Shown here piece after piece: positions 33,113 through 42,704 of a DNA stretch of 64,000 bases. Source of the DNA: Desulfobacter sp. (GTDB lineage Bacteria > Desulfobacterota > Desulfobacteria > Desulfobacterales > Desulfobacteraceae). Under the pieces are notes generated by a model that was not told the DNA's origin, made no database searches, and saw only the letters and a list, made by a program, of their open reading frames with translations. How positions within the stretch are numbered: the stretch's first letter is position 1; the number at the start of each line of letters is the position of its first letter. The position numbers were made by a program, and so were the translations under genes. The stretch is from contig CP054837.1 in assembly GCA_028768525.1 (NCBI GenBank), forward strand, positions 2,885,001-2,949,000, given 5' to 3'.

Positions 33113-35308
33113 GTGGCAAAAAGCGGATTTGGGATCACAGCGGTTTTACAGGCCATCCTCTGCCTTATTGCGCTCTGGACATCAGCAAGTGTTTCGGCCC
33201 GTGAGTTTCCCCGCAATTACACAAAAGAGGAAAAGGCGTTCATAGACTCCGGCAGGGAAATCCGGGTATCCAACGAATTTGACTGGCCTCCCTTTGACTT
33301 TGTCATGGAAGGGAAACCCGCCGGGTTCGGCATTGACCTCATGGAATTACTGGCCCGGAAAACCGGACTGAAATTCACCTATGTCAACGGCCATACCTGG
33401 GATGAACTCACCCAAATGTTCTATGAAGGTGAAATTGACCTCATCCATTCCCTGAGCATCACCCCGGAACGACAAAAAATCGCCCATTTTTCATCCCCCT
33501 ATTATCATTCAAAATATGTATTGATATACCGGTCCGACACCCGGGACATCCATACCCTCAACGATCTGGAGGGGAAAATCCTTGCCATCCCCAGGGGATG
33601 GTCCACGGTTGAATTTTTTAAAGCCCACTTCCCCGGGGTGCATATCCTTGAGGTGGAAAATACCCGGCAGACCCTGGAGTACGTGGACCAGGGCAAGGCA
33701 GACGCCACGGTTGAGCAGGAGGGCATTGCCGTGTATATGATGGCCAAATTCGGGTTTACCGACCTGGCCCTGTCCGGATGGATAAACAACAGAGAACTGC
33801 AGAAAGAATCCTCCATGCACTTTGCCGTACTCAAGACCAACCCGGTTCTCTTTTCCATTTTGGACAAGGCCCTGTCTGACATTCCCCATTCCGAAATGGT
33901 GGACTTGAAAGAAAAATGGTTTTCAAGGACCGGCCGCAGCATCAATGCCGAAGATGTGGGACTCACCCCGGAGGAACGGTCATGGCTGGCCCAAAAAAAA
34001 CGGCTGACCTATTGCATTGCCCGGGATCATATGCCCTATTCAGATGTCCGGGGAGAAGGGCAGCCCTTGGGGATTTTGCCCGACCTTACCGAAATATTCA
34101 GCGAACGGCTGGGGGTTGAATTCACCCCGCTGACCGTGGACAGGTTCAACATGGGCAGCCGGCGGCTTAAGGAGGGCGGCTGCGACCTTGTGCCCATGAT
34201 CAGCAAAACGGCCGGGCAAGACCGGACCATGGAATTTACAAGTACCGTCAGCACCTACGATGTCGCCATCATCGCCAGGGAAAACAGCCCCTTTATCGCC
34301 GGCATCCCGGACCTGGACAAAATGAGAACAGGCATGGTCCCCTCCTCGAATATTTTCAACAAAATAATCGCCAGCCACCCGAAACTCAATTATATACCGG
34401 TATCCACCATTGAGGAATGCCTGGAATTGATTTCAGCAGGACGGCTGGATGCCGGTATTTTAAGCCTTCCTGTGGCATCCTACTATATCCGGAAAAAAGG
34501 ACTGACCAACCTCAAGGTTGCCGGGCACGCCGGTATCAAGGAAGATCTGCGGATTGCCGTAGCCGCAAACGGCAGCCCCCTGCATTCCATCATGTCCAAG
34601 GCCGTCCGGTCACTGGGCAACAGCGAGCTTAAACCCATTGAAGACAAGTGGATGTCCATTGAAAGCGGTTACCGGATCGACTATAAACTGCTGTGGCGCC
34701 TGGCCGGCGGGGCCGGCCTGGTATTCCTTTTCATCCTCTTCTGGAACCGGAAGCTGGCCAGGCTCAACCGGGAAATAGCATCGGCCAACAAAAAGCTGAA
34801 AGAAAAAACCAGAGAACTGGAATACATTTCCACCCGGGACAGCCTCACCGGGCTGTACAACCGGCGGTATATTGAAGATGCCTTTGAAGCTGAACGCCGG
34901 CGGACCCTCCGCTACGCCCACGACCTCGCCTTGATCATTCTGGACATTGACTATTTCAAAGCCATCAACGATACCTACGGCCACCCGGTGGGGGACAAGG
35001 TGCTCATCTCCTTTTCCCGCCTGTTAAAAACCAATATCCGGACATCGGACATCGCGGGCCGGTGGGGCGGGGAGGAATTCCTCATCATCTGCCCTGAAAC
35101 CGACCTCCGTAACGCCGTACTCATGGCCCGGGGAATCTGCGGGAAAATCAGCCGGACCCAATTTGATGCGGCAGGCACGCAAACCGCCAGCTTCGGGGTT
35201 ACCGGATTTAAAACGGGGGATGATATCCACGCCATGATATCCCGGGCCGACCATGCCCTGTATTTAGCCAAATCCAACGGCCGGAACAGGGTTGAATCCC
35301 TCGAATAG
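33113..35308 (+). CDS. Diguanylate cyclase with two periplasmic solute-binding (SBP_bac_3) domains
   Basis: A 731-residue membrane sensor. The signal sequence (VLQAILCLIALWTSASVSA) is followed by two tandem bacterial solute-binding domains of type 3 (about 38-260, EIRVSNEFDWPPFDFVMEG; about 290-510, LTYCIARDHMPYSDVRGEG), a membrane helix near 525-545 and a short coiled coil. The GGDEF domain (about 575-731) has RWGGEEF and an RxxD I-site (RTSD). It should convert a periplasmic amino-acid-like ligand signal into c-di-GMP levels. GTG at 33113 follows GGGAG. Two binding domains in series are more often seen in BvgS-type kinases than in GGDEF proteins. Confidence 0.92.
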   Translation: MAKSGFGITAVLQAILCLIALWTSASVSAREFPRNYTKEEKAFIDSGREIRVSNEFDWPPFDFVMEGKPAGFGIDLMELLARKTGLKFTYVNGHTWDELTQMFYEGEIDLIHSLSITPERQKIAHFSSPYYHSKYVLIYRSDTRDIHTLNDLEGKILAIPRGWSTVEFFKAHFPGVHILEVENTRQTLEYVDQGKADATVEQEGIAVYMMAKFGFTDLALSGWINNRELQKESSMHFAVLKTNPVLFSILDKALSDIPHSEMVDLKEKWFSRTGRSINAEDVGLTPEERSWLAQKKRLTYCIARDHMPYSDVRGEGQPLGILPDLTEIFSERLGVEFTPLTVDRFNMGSRRLKEGGCDLVPMISKTAGQDRTMEFTSTVSTYDVAIIARENSPFIAGIPDLDKMRTGMVPSSNIFNKIIASHPKLNYIPVSTIEECLELISAGRLDAGILSLPVASYYIRKKGLTNLKVAGHAGIKEDLRIAVAANGSPLHSIMSKAVRSLGNSELKPIEDKWMSIESGYRIDYKLLWRLAGGAGLVFLFILFWNRKLARLNREIASANKKLKEKTRELEYISTRDSLTGLYNRRYIEDAFEAERRRTLRYAHDLALIILDIDYFKAINDTYGHPVGDKVLISFSRLLKTNIRTSDIAGRWGGEEFLIICPETDLRNAVLMARGICGKISRTQFDAAGTQTASFGVTGFKTGDDIHAMISRADHALYLAKSNGRNRVESLE

Positions 35309-35390
35309 GAGAGGGGGTCTTCAAACCGTGGACCGCATATTGACAGGTCAAAAAGTTTCCGATACTTAATTAAAAAACTCGAAAAGGAAA

Positions 35391-37841
35391 GTGAACGCAG
35401 CAGCTATGGCTTACACAGACAGCCGCAGGCTGATATGCCCGGCATTGATGATCGCCTTGATCCTGTTATCCGCAGACCTTTCCTGCGCCCGGATTTTCAT
35501 CCATCCCGGTGACCGGGGAGAACTGGCCGTTCAATCCCGAACCCATGTCCTTGAAGACAATACCGGTGCGTTAACCATCCATGAGGTCGTGTTGCCCTCA
35601 ACCGATCAACAATTCCATTTGAATAAAAGCGGAAAAACAAACTATGGATATACCCGAAACGCCCTCTGGATCAAGCTGACCATTGCCAAGGCAAATCAAA
35701 ATAATAAAGACTGGTTTCTCGCCCTTGGCTACCCGCACCTGGACCACGTCGAATTTTATGCCCGAACCCGGCAGGGCCCGTTTCAGAAAACGGTCACCGG
35801 AGATATGCTTCCCTTCCGCCAGCGCCCCAATGCCCACCGGCAGTTTATTTTCCCCATTTCACCGGATGAAGAAGGCGCCACCTATTACATCCGCCTTTCC
35901 AGCAGCGGAGTGATAAATTCATCCCTTACCCTGGCCGACCGAGATCATTTTTTCAAACAAGACAGGCGACTGCAGCTGGCGGCAGGGCTTTTTCTGGGTG
36001 CGCTGCTGATCATGGCCGCCTATAATCTCTTGTTCATGCTTTTTGTCCGGGAGCGGATTTATTTTTACTATGCCGGCTTTATCCTGTTTGTGACCCTTTA
36101 CGAAATGATCTGGTTCGGGTTTGCTTTTGAATATCTCTGGCCGGGCCTGCCACGTCTAAATAATCTGCTTGATATCTTTACCGGCAATTTTTGTTTTGTA
36201 TTCCTGGGCCTGTTCACCATGGATTTTCTCCAAACCCAAAAGCATGCCCCGAGACTCCACCGGCTGTTCAAGCTGACCACCTTTATGACCGGGCTGCCCG
36301 GACTCGCCGTCTTTTTCCTGGACAGGTCTGCCATCCTGGATACCGGTGTCAATATCATCATTCTTCAGATAATAATGATCCTGGCCGCCATGGGGGTTTG
36401 CATATTCAAAAAAACAAGGCAGGCATTTATCTTTGCAGCTGCCTGGTCGGCGCCCCTGTTCGGGGGACTTTCCATCGCCCTGCACAAAAACGGTATCCTG
36501 CCGGACAGCCTCTACCTTCCCTACAGTGTGCAGGTCGGCATTTTGTGCAATGTGCTTTTGATCTCCCTTGGGCTTATCGACCGGGTCAACGATATTAAAA
36601 ACTCCCTGGCCGAATCCAGGGAAACCGTGGAAAAAAAGAACCAGGAACTGCTGACCTCTTTCCTCCGCCTGGAAACCAGCGAAAAAAGATTCAGGGATCT
36701 GTCAAACCTATTGCCACAGACGATTTTTGAACTTGACCGTGACGGCATTGTCACCTACTCCAACGAGCAGGGAATAAAACTCACCGGCTTTACCCGGGAG
36801 GATTTAAAACAAGGGCTGACCGCCCTGGACCTGTTCAGCTCCCGGGACCACGACAGGATCAGGCGGGACATGACATACATCCTCTCCTCCAGGGAACCGG
36901 GCCAGGGGGAATACGAATTAAAGCGAAAGGACAATACGCGGGTGCCCGTCGTATTTTATGCCAGCTGCATTCTTTCACATGACGACCCCGTCGGCATCAG
37001 AGGGGTGATTCTGGATCTGACCGACCGGAAAAAAACTGAAGAGGTCATGATGCAGACGGAAAAAATGATGTCACTGGGGGGACTTGCCGCAGGCATGGCC
37101 CATGAAATAAACAACCCCCTGGCCGGTATGCTCCAGAATGCCCAGGTACTGAGCAACCGGGTTACAAAGGACCTGCCGGCCAACCGGAAAGCGGCCGATG
37201 CAGCAGGCATTTCCATGGATGCGCTCAGGGATTATGCACAGCAGCGCGGGATCCCGGACCTGATCAAAAATATCCGCGAAGCCGGCGACAGGGCCTCGAA
37301 AATTGTCAGCAACATGCTGTCCTTTGCCCGCAAGGGAGATTCTGTCAAACGGCCCCATGACCTGTCCCGGGTCCTGGATGACACCCTGGAACTGGCAAAC
37401 AACGATTTCGACCTGAAAAAGAAACACGATTTCAGGACCATTGCCATTCAAAAAAGCTACCAGCAGCTGCCCCCTGTGATGTGTGAAAAAAGCAAAATCC
37501 AGCAGGTACTGCTCAATATTTTTAAAAATGCGTCGGAAGCGATGTCATCCCGGCCGGCCGGTCCCGCCCCCTGTATCACCCTTACGCTGTCCATGGACGC
37601 AGACCGGGCCGTGGTCAGGATCGCCGATAACGGCCCGGGCATGGACAGCCGGGTACGTAAAAAAATCTTTGAACCCTTTTTTACCACCAAGGGCCTTGGT
37701 TCCGGCACAGGCTTAGGGCTTTCGGTGTCCTATTTCATCATTGTCGATGAGCATAAAGGTGAGATGACGGTGGATTCAAAACCGGACAGGGGCACCGTAT
37801 TCACCATAAAGCTTCCCCTGGAACCCACACCGCCGGCCTGA
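35391..37841 (+). CDS. 7TMR-DISM sensor histidine kinase with PAS domain
   Basis: An 816-residue membrane kinase. The N-terminal extracytoplasmic 7TMR-DISM type-2 domain (about 40-185, VLPSTDQQFHLNKSGKTNYG; NALWIKLTI) precedes seven membrane helices (about 190-400: LAAGLFLGALLIMAAYNLLF and following). A coiled coil, a PAS domain (about 430-545) and a kinase core follow. The core has His571 in AGMAHEINNPLAGML, N-box NIFKNASEAM, IADNGPGMDS and GTGLGLSVSYFI. The dimerisation region has the same insertion as the kinase at 14626, so they are paralogues. No response regulator is adjacent. GTG at 35391 is used; ATG at 35406 is equally possible. Confidence 0.92.
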   Translation: MNAAAMAYTDSRRLICPALMIALILLSADLSCARIFIHPGDRGELAVQSRTHVLEDNTGALTIHEVVLPSTDQQFHLNKSGKTNYGYTRNALWIKLTIAKANQNNKDWFLALGYPHLDHVEFYARTRQGPFQKTVTGDMLPFRQRPNAHRQFIFPISPDEEGATYYIRLSSSGVINSSLTLADRDHFFKQDRRLQLAAGLFLGALLIMAAYNLLFMLFVRERIYFYYAGFILFVTLYEMIWFGFAFEYLWPGLPRLNNLLDIFTGNFCFVFLGLFTMDFLQTQKHAPRLHRLFKLTTFMTGLPGLAVFFLDRSAILDTGVNIIILQIIMILAAMGVCIFKKTRQAFIFAAAWSAPLFGGLSIALHKNGILPDSLYLPYSVQVGILCNVLLISLGLIDRVNDIKNSLAESRETVEKKNQELLTSFLRLETSEKRFRDLSNLLPQTIFELDRDGIVTYSNEQGIKLTGFTREDLKQGLTALDLFSSRDHDRIRRDMTYILSSREPGQGEYELKRKDNTRVPVVFYASCILSHDDPVGIRGVILDLTDRKKTEEVMMQTEKMMSLGGLAAGMAHEINNPLAGMLQNAQVLSNRVTKDLPANRKAADAAGISMDALRDYAQQRGIPDLIKNIREAGDRASKIVSNMLSFARKGDSVKRPHDLSRVLDDTLELANNDFDLKKKHDFRTIAIQKSYQQLPPVMCEKSKIQQVLLNIFKNASEAMSSRPAGPAPCITLTLSMDADRAVVRIADNGPGMDSRVRKKIFEPFFTTKGLGSGTGLGLSVSYFIIVDEHKGEMTVDSKPDRGTVFTIKLPLEPTPPA

Positions 37842-37891
37842 CCGCCGGTCCCGGCAACTGTGGCTTCCGGACGGTTTCGCTGATAATTTTT

Positions 37892-37920
37892 TTGACGGCC
37901 CGGCCCGATTAATGTATACT
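37892..37920 (+). promoter_or_regulatory. Strong sigma-70-type promoter ahead of the SPFH / Lon-like operon
   Basis: TTGACG at 37892-37897, a 17-base spacer and TATACT at 37915-37920 match the consensus at 10 of 12 positions with ideal spacing. It lies 130 bases before the SPFH start at 38051, leaving a leader of about 125 bases. No other good promoter was seen in this gap. Confidence 0.7.
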
Positions 37921-38050
37921 TTCTGTCAGCCTCAGATTCCACCTACAATTTGTTTAGTTTCCCGTTGAGCCGGTACGTGCAGTTCCACGAAATCGTGTTT
38001 AATTTTTTATTTACATAACTTTGATCCTTTATTCCGGGAAAGGAGCAGGT

Positions 38051-39022
38051 ATGAGTGAACAAACGTCTCAGGTTTTTCTCCAGCGGGCACGGGTCATCAC
38101 CATGGCAAGGCGCACCGCATTTATCCTTGTCATCATCGCGCTGTGCTATTCCCTGGCCGCTGTGATCTATTCCACCCAGGTGATCTACAAGGTCAAGCTC
38201 AACTACGCGGTCATCCTTGAGCAGTTCGGCGGCAAACGCCAGGCCGTCACCGATGTGGGCTGGCATTACAGGCTCCCCTTTTTCACAAAACTTGAAAAAG
38301 AGGTACCGCTGATGAACCAGAACATGTACCTGGGCGGGTCATCAGCCCCCATAAAAATTATCTCAGAAGAGAATGTGGCCCTGTGGACATCGGCCCTGAT
38401 GACCTTTAAAATAAAGGACCTGAAAAAATGGGGCATTGAAAACCTCTCCCCGGAAATCCTGCTCCAGGGGGATTTCGACGGCATTTCCAAAGATATCCTC
38501 CAGGGCGAAGAGGTCAACAAACTTATCTCCGACCGAGAAACAATCAAGGAAAAAATTTTCCACGCCCTGAAAAACAGACCCATCAACCAGGACGGCCCCA
38601 CCCTGGAAGGCAAATACGGAATAGCGGTGGTCTCCTTCGTTCTCAACGAAACCCGGTTCGGCGACAAGCTGGTGGAAGCCACCGAGGAAAAAAAGCGGCG
38701 CCAGCTCATTGCCGAGGCGGAAAATTATGCGGCGGACCAGGAGTCCGACCGGATCAGAAAGCTTTACAAAGCCTATCTTGACGGAATCCGTTCCCTGCAT
38801 CTGGCCCTTGGCGGGGCGGAAAACGACGGGGTAAACCCGGCCCTGTTTGAATTCCTATCCCAGCAGAAATGGGCCACGGCCTACGAAAAGAACCAGAGCG
38901 ACCAGAAGACATTTGTCCTCCACGGCAGCACCAGTCCCCCGGCCCTTACCCTGCCGTCCATCCGGAAAAGACATAAGGCAGCAAGGAAACCAGGACCCGA
39001 CGCCCAGAAAAAAACACCTTAA
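38051..39022 (+). CDS. SPFH/prohibitin-type membrane protein
   Basis: A 323-residue protein anchored by one N-terminal helix (about 21-43, FILVIIALCYSLAAVIYS). An SPFH domain follows (YAVILEQFGGKRQAVTDVGWHYRLPFFTKLEKEVPLMNQ; EENVALWTSALMTFKI; FVLNETRFGDKLVEATEEKKRRQLIAEAEN), giving the HflC/prohibitin-like fold ending in a coiled coil. In HflK/HflC such proteins enclose the FtsH membrane protease. The C-terminal tail is basic and proline-rich. ATG at 38051 follows AAAGGAGCAGGT. It is 25 bases before the AAA-AAA-Lon gene, so a protease-scaffold pairing is likely, by analogy with HflKC-FtsH. It is not HflK or HflC itself: only one such gene is present and it is not next to hflX. Confidence 0.88.
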   Translation: MSEQTSQVFLQRARVITMARRTAFILVIIALCYSLAAVIYSTQVIYKVKLNYAVILEQFGGKRQAVTDVGWHYRLPFFTKLEKEVPLMNQNMYLGGSSAPIKIISEENVALWTSALMTFKIKDLKKWGIENLSPEILLQGDFDGISKDILQGEEVNKLISDRETIKEKIFHALKNRPINQDGPTLEGKYGIAVVSFVLNETRFGDKLVEATEEKKRRQLIAEAENYAADQESDRIRKLYKAYLDGIRSLHLALGGAENDGVNPALFEFLSQQKWATAYEKNQSDQKTFVLHGSTSPPALTLPSIRKRHKAARKPGPDAQKKTP

Positions 39023-39047
39023 TTCTTGTGCAACCGGGGAGACGCCC

Positions 39048-42000
39048 ATGGCCAAACGAATTACAAAGCAGAAAACCTATATCACCCTGCCCGAGGAAAC
39101 CATTAAGAAAATCGAATCCATGGTTTCCTTCTGGAGTTACGATACCAAGGCATTTGTCAGGTCCCGCCTGAATCAGTACAGCCCGCCCCACCCCGTCGTC
39201 GCGGGGATAAAGGAGCTGGGCCATCTTATCTTTTTCATGCGCCGGAAAAAAAAGCAGATGAACGTGCTCAACAACCCGGCCATCCTCAGGGACTGGAAAA
39301 AGCGGTTCCTCTATTCCGGGGAAACCAATCCCGGAGCCTCCTGGAACCGGATCATCGAAAAGGAGCTGACCAAAGCCGAATACCAGTACCTCATTGCTGT
39401 GCTGGACCGCGAACTCACCGACCTCCACGTACCGGTTGAACTGGCGGAGATGTTCGATAAAATCTACCGGGCACACATCCGCAAAGAGCATATTGAGGAT
39501 CCGGACGTGCCCAAGGCCCCCATCATGCTGGTGGAAGGGACGTCAGGCAGCGGCAAGAGCGCCACGGTGAGGGAGGCCCTGGAAACGGTGGTCTTCAGGA
39601 ATGAAGTGATTCCGGCCGTGGACTGGAGGCGGAAAAAGGAAGAAATCCTGGCAGACCACAGCCTCTTTGCCTCCCTGGAGGATGTGGACCCGGAATTTGC
39701 CATGAAAATTGCCAGGAAAAAGAAACTGGACTTCTACCGCCGCCTGGCCGCCATCCCCATTCTCCGCCGGATCTTCAAAAAACGGATCATGAAAAACCTC
39801 ACCCATTTCGAAGAGCAGGGCATCATGGTGGACGCCTCCATCATCACCCCCAACGACTACCAGACCGCCCTGTCCGGAGAGCCGGGCAACTATTTCAAAC
39901 GGGCCATGGGCAACCCCAAGGTCACCTCCATCCGCCACATTGAAGAGGCCCATTCCGCCTTCGGCAAATCCGAAAGCAGCCCGGGCGGCGGGGGCTCGGA
40001 AAAGCAGCAGCGCACCCTCATCGACACCACCAATATCGTGCTGGACGAGATAATCGACGGCCGGCGGGACTGTTTTCTCATTGCCACCTCGGACCAGGCC
40101 CACCGCTTTGATTCGGCCATTTACCGACGGTTCGTTGAAAAGGGATGCATCGTGGACATCTCCAAATTCTGGATGAACAAGGACAACCTAAAACGGATCA
40201 TCTTCCTGGAGATCAACCGCCACCAGATCCCCACCCAATACTCCCCGGACTCCGAAGAGCTTGACCAGGCCGCAGAAAAAATCTACGCCATTTTCAAGGA
40301 AAGAAGTCTGAAAATCAGTCCGGCCTACGTCAGAAAGCTGGTGGAATCCATCATCAATATCCGGGGGGATTTCATCCTGGACTTTCTGGATAACAGCATT
40401 TTGATTCGCTCCGCCTTCCAGCTGGTGGCGAAAAACGTATACGGAGAACTCTATTCCAAGGTGGTGGACCGAATGGACCGGGATGTATCCTGGGACGAAT
40501 ATGTGGGGGGCATCAAGGACAAGTTCTCAGAAATGGCCAACAACTGCTTCAACTACGGGGTCAGCGAAGACAAGGGCGTGGTCCTCACAGGCCCCCCGGG
40601 CTCCGGTAAAACCTTTTTGGTGCGGACCTGGCTCTCCTCCAACCTCAAGGTCCATGACATCGCCACCTCGCCCTCGGCCCTCCAGGACCCCTCCAGCCCG
40701 GTCCACGGTGCCGTCTCCAACCTGGAAAAGGTCTACGACATCGCCAAAATGGTCGCCCCCACCGTTATTTTCTTTGACGAAGGCGACGCCCTGGCCCCCA
40801 AGCGCAGCGGCACCGGCGGCCAGCCCTCGGACGCCCTGACCAATAAATTCCTGAACATTATCGACGGTGAAATCCCCCTGAACAAGGTCTTCACCGTGCT
40901 CACCACCAACCGCCTGGATATCCTGGACCCGGCACTGATCCGGTCCAAGCGATTGAAAACCCTGGAAATTTCCGGCCACATGCGGCAGAAGGACATCTTT
41001 GACATCATCAAAAAGCAATTCGAAAATGTGCCCCATTCCAGGGAATTCGAGGTGGAAAAAATCATTGAGACGGCCCAGGGCATCTGCAACACCCCGGCCG
41101 ACTATACCTCTTTCACGGAAAAGGCCATTGCGCTGTGCTCCACCGAATACAAAGTGGTCCAGAAGCTGAGAGACCTGGACACAAGTACGGAAACCGAAAA
41201 ATGCGATTTTGTGAAACTCAACTTCAAGACCATCCTGGGCATCCTGGATGCGGTCAAGGCACCGCCCCTGCTAAAATCCAATATCAAGAACGACCTGCAG
41301 AATTTTGTCACCCACTATGACCAGGTTCTGGAATCAGTGGCCCATGTGGAAACGGAAAAAGATTATCCCCTGGTGGAAACCCACCTGGAATCGGCCCGGC
41401 GGGAGATCTCCCAGAGCCCGGTGAGAAAAGGCAGTGTCCAGCTCAACGAATTCCTTGAAACCGAGCTGAGCAAGGAGCCCCAGGTGGGCTTCATTATCGG
41501 TGTGGGCGCCAACGACATGACAGGGATGCTGTTGCCCATCGCCACCAGCCTCACCGGCCGGGTGGAAAGCCAGCCCATCATCGTCACCGGCGCCGTCTCC
41601 TCATCCTCCCCCAACGCGGCCCAGTTGGATATGGCCGTGCAGATGACCAAACAGTCGGCCCAGGAAGCCCTGACCATGGTGAAAAACTACATCCAGGAAC
41701 TGACCCCGGACATCAGCATTCCCTGGCTTTTCGGGGATTTTCTCAAACGCTACTCCCTCCACCACCAACTGCTCTCCGCCTCCTACAACGTGGGCGGTCC
41801 CTCGGCGGGCTATGCCCTGGCCCTCAACACCCTCTCGGCCCTCCTGCGCATCCCCCTGTGCATTGACTTCGGCATCACCGGCGCCCCCTGGACCAAGGGC
41901 GTCAGAAAAGACGAGGTCGGCGGCTCCGTCATCATCGGCGGCCACCGGAAAAAAACCGAAAAGGTCCTGCTCTACCTGAGGCGGATGTACATGCCCCTGC

Positions 42001-42362
42001 AGAACTACAAGGACCTGGAGCCGGAGTTCCTCATCGGCTACTGGCAGCGGCAAAAGGACATCATCGCCGTCACCCATTTTGCCGACCTCATGCCCGAAGT
42101 CCTCACCCTGGACGACACCCACAACAACATGAGGGAAGACCTGATCGAAAAAAGGATCTCCTACAAAAAGGAAAAGTATTACGCGGAAAAAAGCACCCCG
42201 GACCTCAAAGAGGAAATCATTCAGACCAAAAAACAAATGCGTCAGCGGGCCGAACGGGAAATCCTCCTCCGGGTCAACGCCATCCGCCGCTACCTCCAGG
42301 ACGATAACCGGGAAAAATACATTTCCCATGAACAGATTTTTAACAAGTATATGGAGGGATAA
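39048..42362 (+). CDS. Large AAA-AAA-Lon-type ATP-dependent protease
   Basis: A 1104-residue cytoplasmic protein with an unusual order of domains. The N-terminal helical region is about 1-155. A first AAA+ domain has Walker A GTSGSGKS at 164-171, a weak Walker-B-like RHIEEAH and an Arg-finger-like SAIYRRFVE. A second, classical AAA+ domain has Walker A GPPGSGKT at 515-522, Walker B VIFFDEGDALAP and sensor TTNRLDIL. A C-terminal S16 (Lon) protease domain follows, with nucleophile Ser919 in GGPSAGYALAL and Lys969 in IIGGHRKKTEK, where Lon has GPSAG and GGLKEK. A seven-residue insertion separates the dyad compared with Lon. Canonical Lon has one AAA domain, so this is not LonA or LonB. It follows the SPFH gene by 25 bases. 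ATG at 39048 follows GGGGAGACGCCC. Confidence 0.85.
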   Translation: MAKRITKQKTYITLPEETIKKIESMVSFWSYDTKAFVRSRLNQYSPPHPVVAGIKELGHLIFFMRRKKKQMNVLNNPAILRDWKKRFLYSGETNPGASWNRIIEKELTKAEYQYLIAVLDRELTDLHVPVELAEMFDKIYRAHIRKEHIEDPDVPKAPIMLVEGTSGSGKSATVREALETVVFRNEVIPAVDWRRKKEEILADHSLFASLEDVDPEFAMKIARKKKLDFYRRLAAIPILRRIFKKRIMKNLTHFEEQGIMVDASIITPNDYQTALSGEPGNYFKRAMGNPKVTSIRHIEEAHSAFGKSESSPGGGGSEKQQRTLIDTTNIVLDEIIDGRRDCFLIATSDQAHRFDSAIYRRFVEKGCIVDISKFWMNKDNLKRIIFLEINRHQIPTQYSPDSEELDQAAEKIYAIFKERSLKISPAYVRKLVESIINIRGDFILDFLDNSILIRSAFQLVAKNVYGELYSKVVDRMDRDVSWDEYVGGIKDKFSEMANNCFNYGVSEDKGVVLTGPPGSGKTFLVRTWLSSNLKVHDIATSPSALQDPSSPVHGAVSNLEKVYDIAKMVAPTVIFFDEGDALAPKRSGTGGQPSDALTNKFLNIIDGEIPLNKVFTVLTTNRLDILDPALIRSKRLKTLEISGHMRQKDIFDIIKKQFENVPHSREFEVEKIIETAQGICNTPADYTSFTEKAIALCSTEYKVVQKLRDLDTSTETEKCDFVKLNFKTILGILDAVKAPPLLKSNIKNDLQNFVTHYDQVLESVAHVETEKDYPLVETHLESARREISQSPVRKGSVQLNEFLETELSKEPQVGFIIGVGANDMTGMLLPIATSLTGRVESQPIIVTGAVSSSSPNAAQLDMAVQMTKQSAQEALTMVKNYIQELTPDISIPWLFGDFLKRYSLHHQLLSASYNVGGPSAGYALALNTLSALLRIPLCIDFGITGAPWTKGVRKDEVGGSVIIGGHRKKTEKVLLYLRRMYMPLQNYKDLEPEFLIGYWQRQKDIIAVTHFADLMPEVLTLDDTHNNMREDLIEKRISYKKEKYYAEKSTPDLKEEIIQTKKQMRQRAEREILLRVNAIRRYLQDDNREKYISHEQIFNKYMEG

Positions 42363-42436
42363 ACCTATGTGGTAACCCCCGTGCTGTTCTGGCGTTTGAT
42401 AGTCTTATTCATCCATTAAGCGAAAAAAACATTCGC

Positions 42437-42631
42437 CTAATCCATGAGCATCCAGAGAAATGAACAGCACAATAACAGAATTCCACAGATCTTAAGATAC
42501 TTATTAACGGTATCGGCAAACTCTGCTCCATGATTCTCTATTAATTTTTCATTGTTTGTTTTGCTCTTGGCAAGCAGTAAAAAAAAGACGGCAAACAAAG
42601 CAAAGGAGATCGGTAAAAAAAGATCAAACAT
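42437..42631 (-). CDS. Small membrane protein, unknown
   Basis: A 64-residue ORF with two hydrophobic segments, FDLFLPISFALFAVFFLLLA at the N-terminus and ICGILLLCCSFLWMLMD at the C-terminus, joined by a short charged loop. No family is recognised. A weak AGG ribosome site lies nine bases before the ATG. It is AT-rich relative to the surroundings and is followed by another small membrane gene on the same strand upstream of it. It is plausible as a real gene, but conservation is not visible from here. Confidence 0.5.
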   Translation of the reverse strand: MFDLFLPISFALFAVFFLLLAKSKTNNEKLIENHGAEFADTVNKYLKICGILLLCCSFLWMLMD

Positions 42632-42704
42632 AATAAAAACCTATCGCTGAGATGGATGGGTGAATCGATCGACGCCACCCAAATCCGAACACCGGCCCCA
42701 CATT

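Noticed and set aside
38847..39047. In-frame extension of the AAA-AAA-Lon gene upstream of 39048
   Set aside because: It overlaps the end of the SPFH gene, has no ribosome site and adds a low-complexity region. ATG at 39048 has GGGGAG at good spacing.
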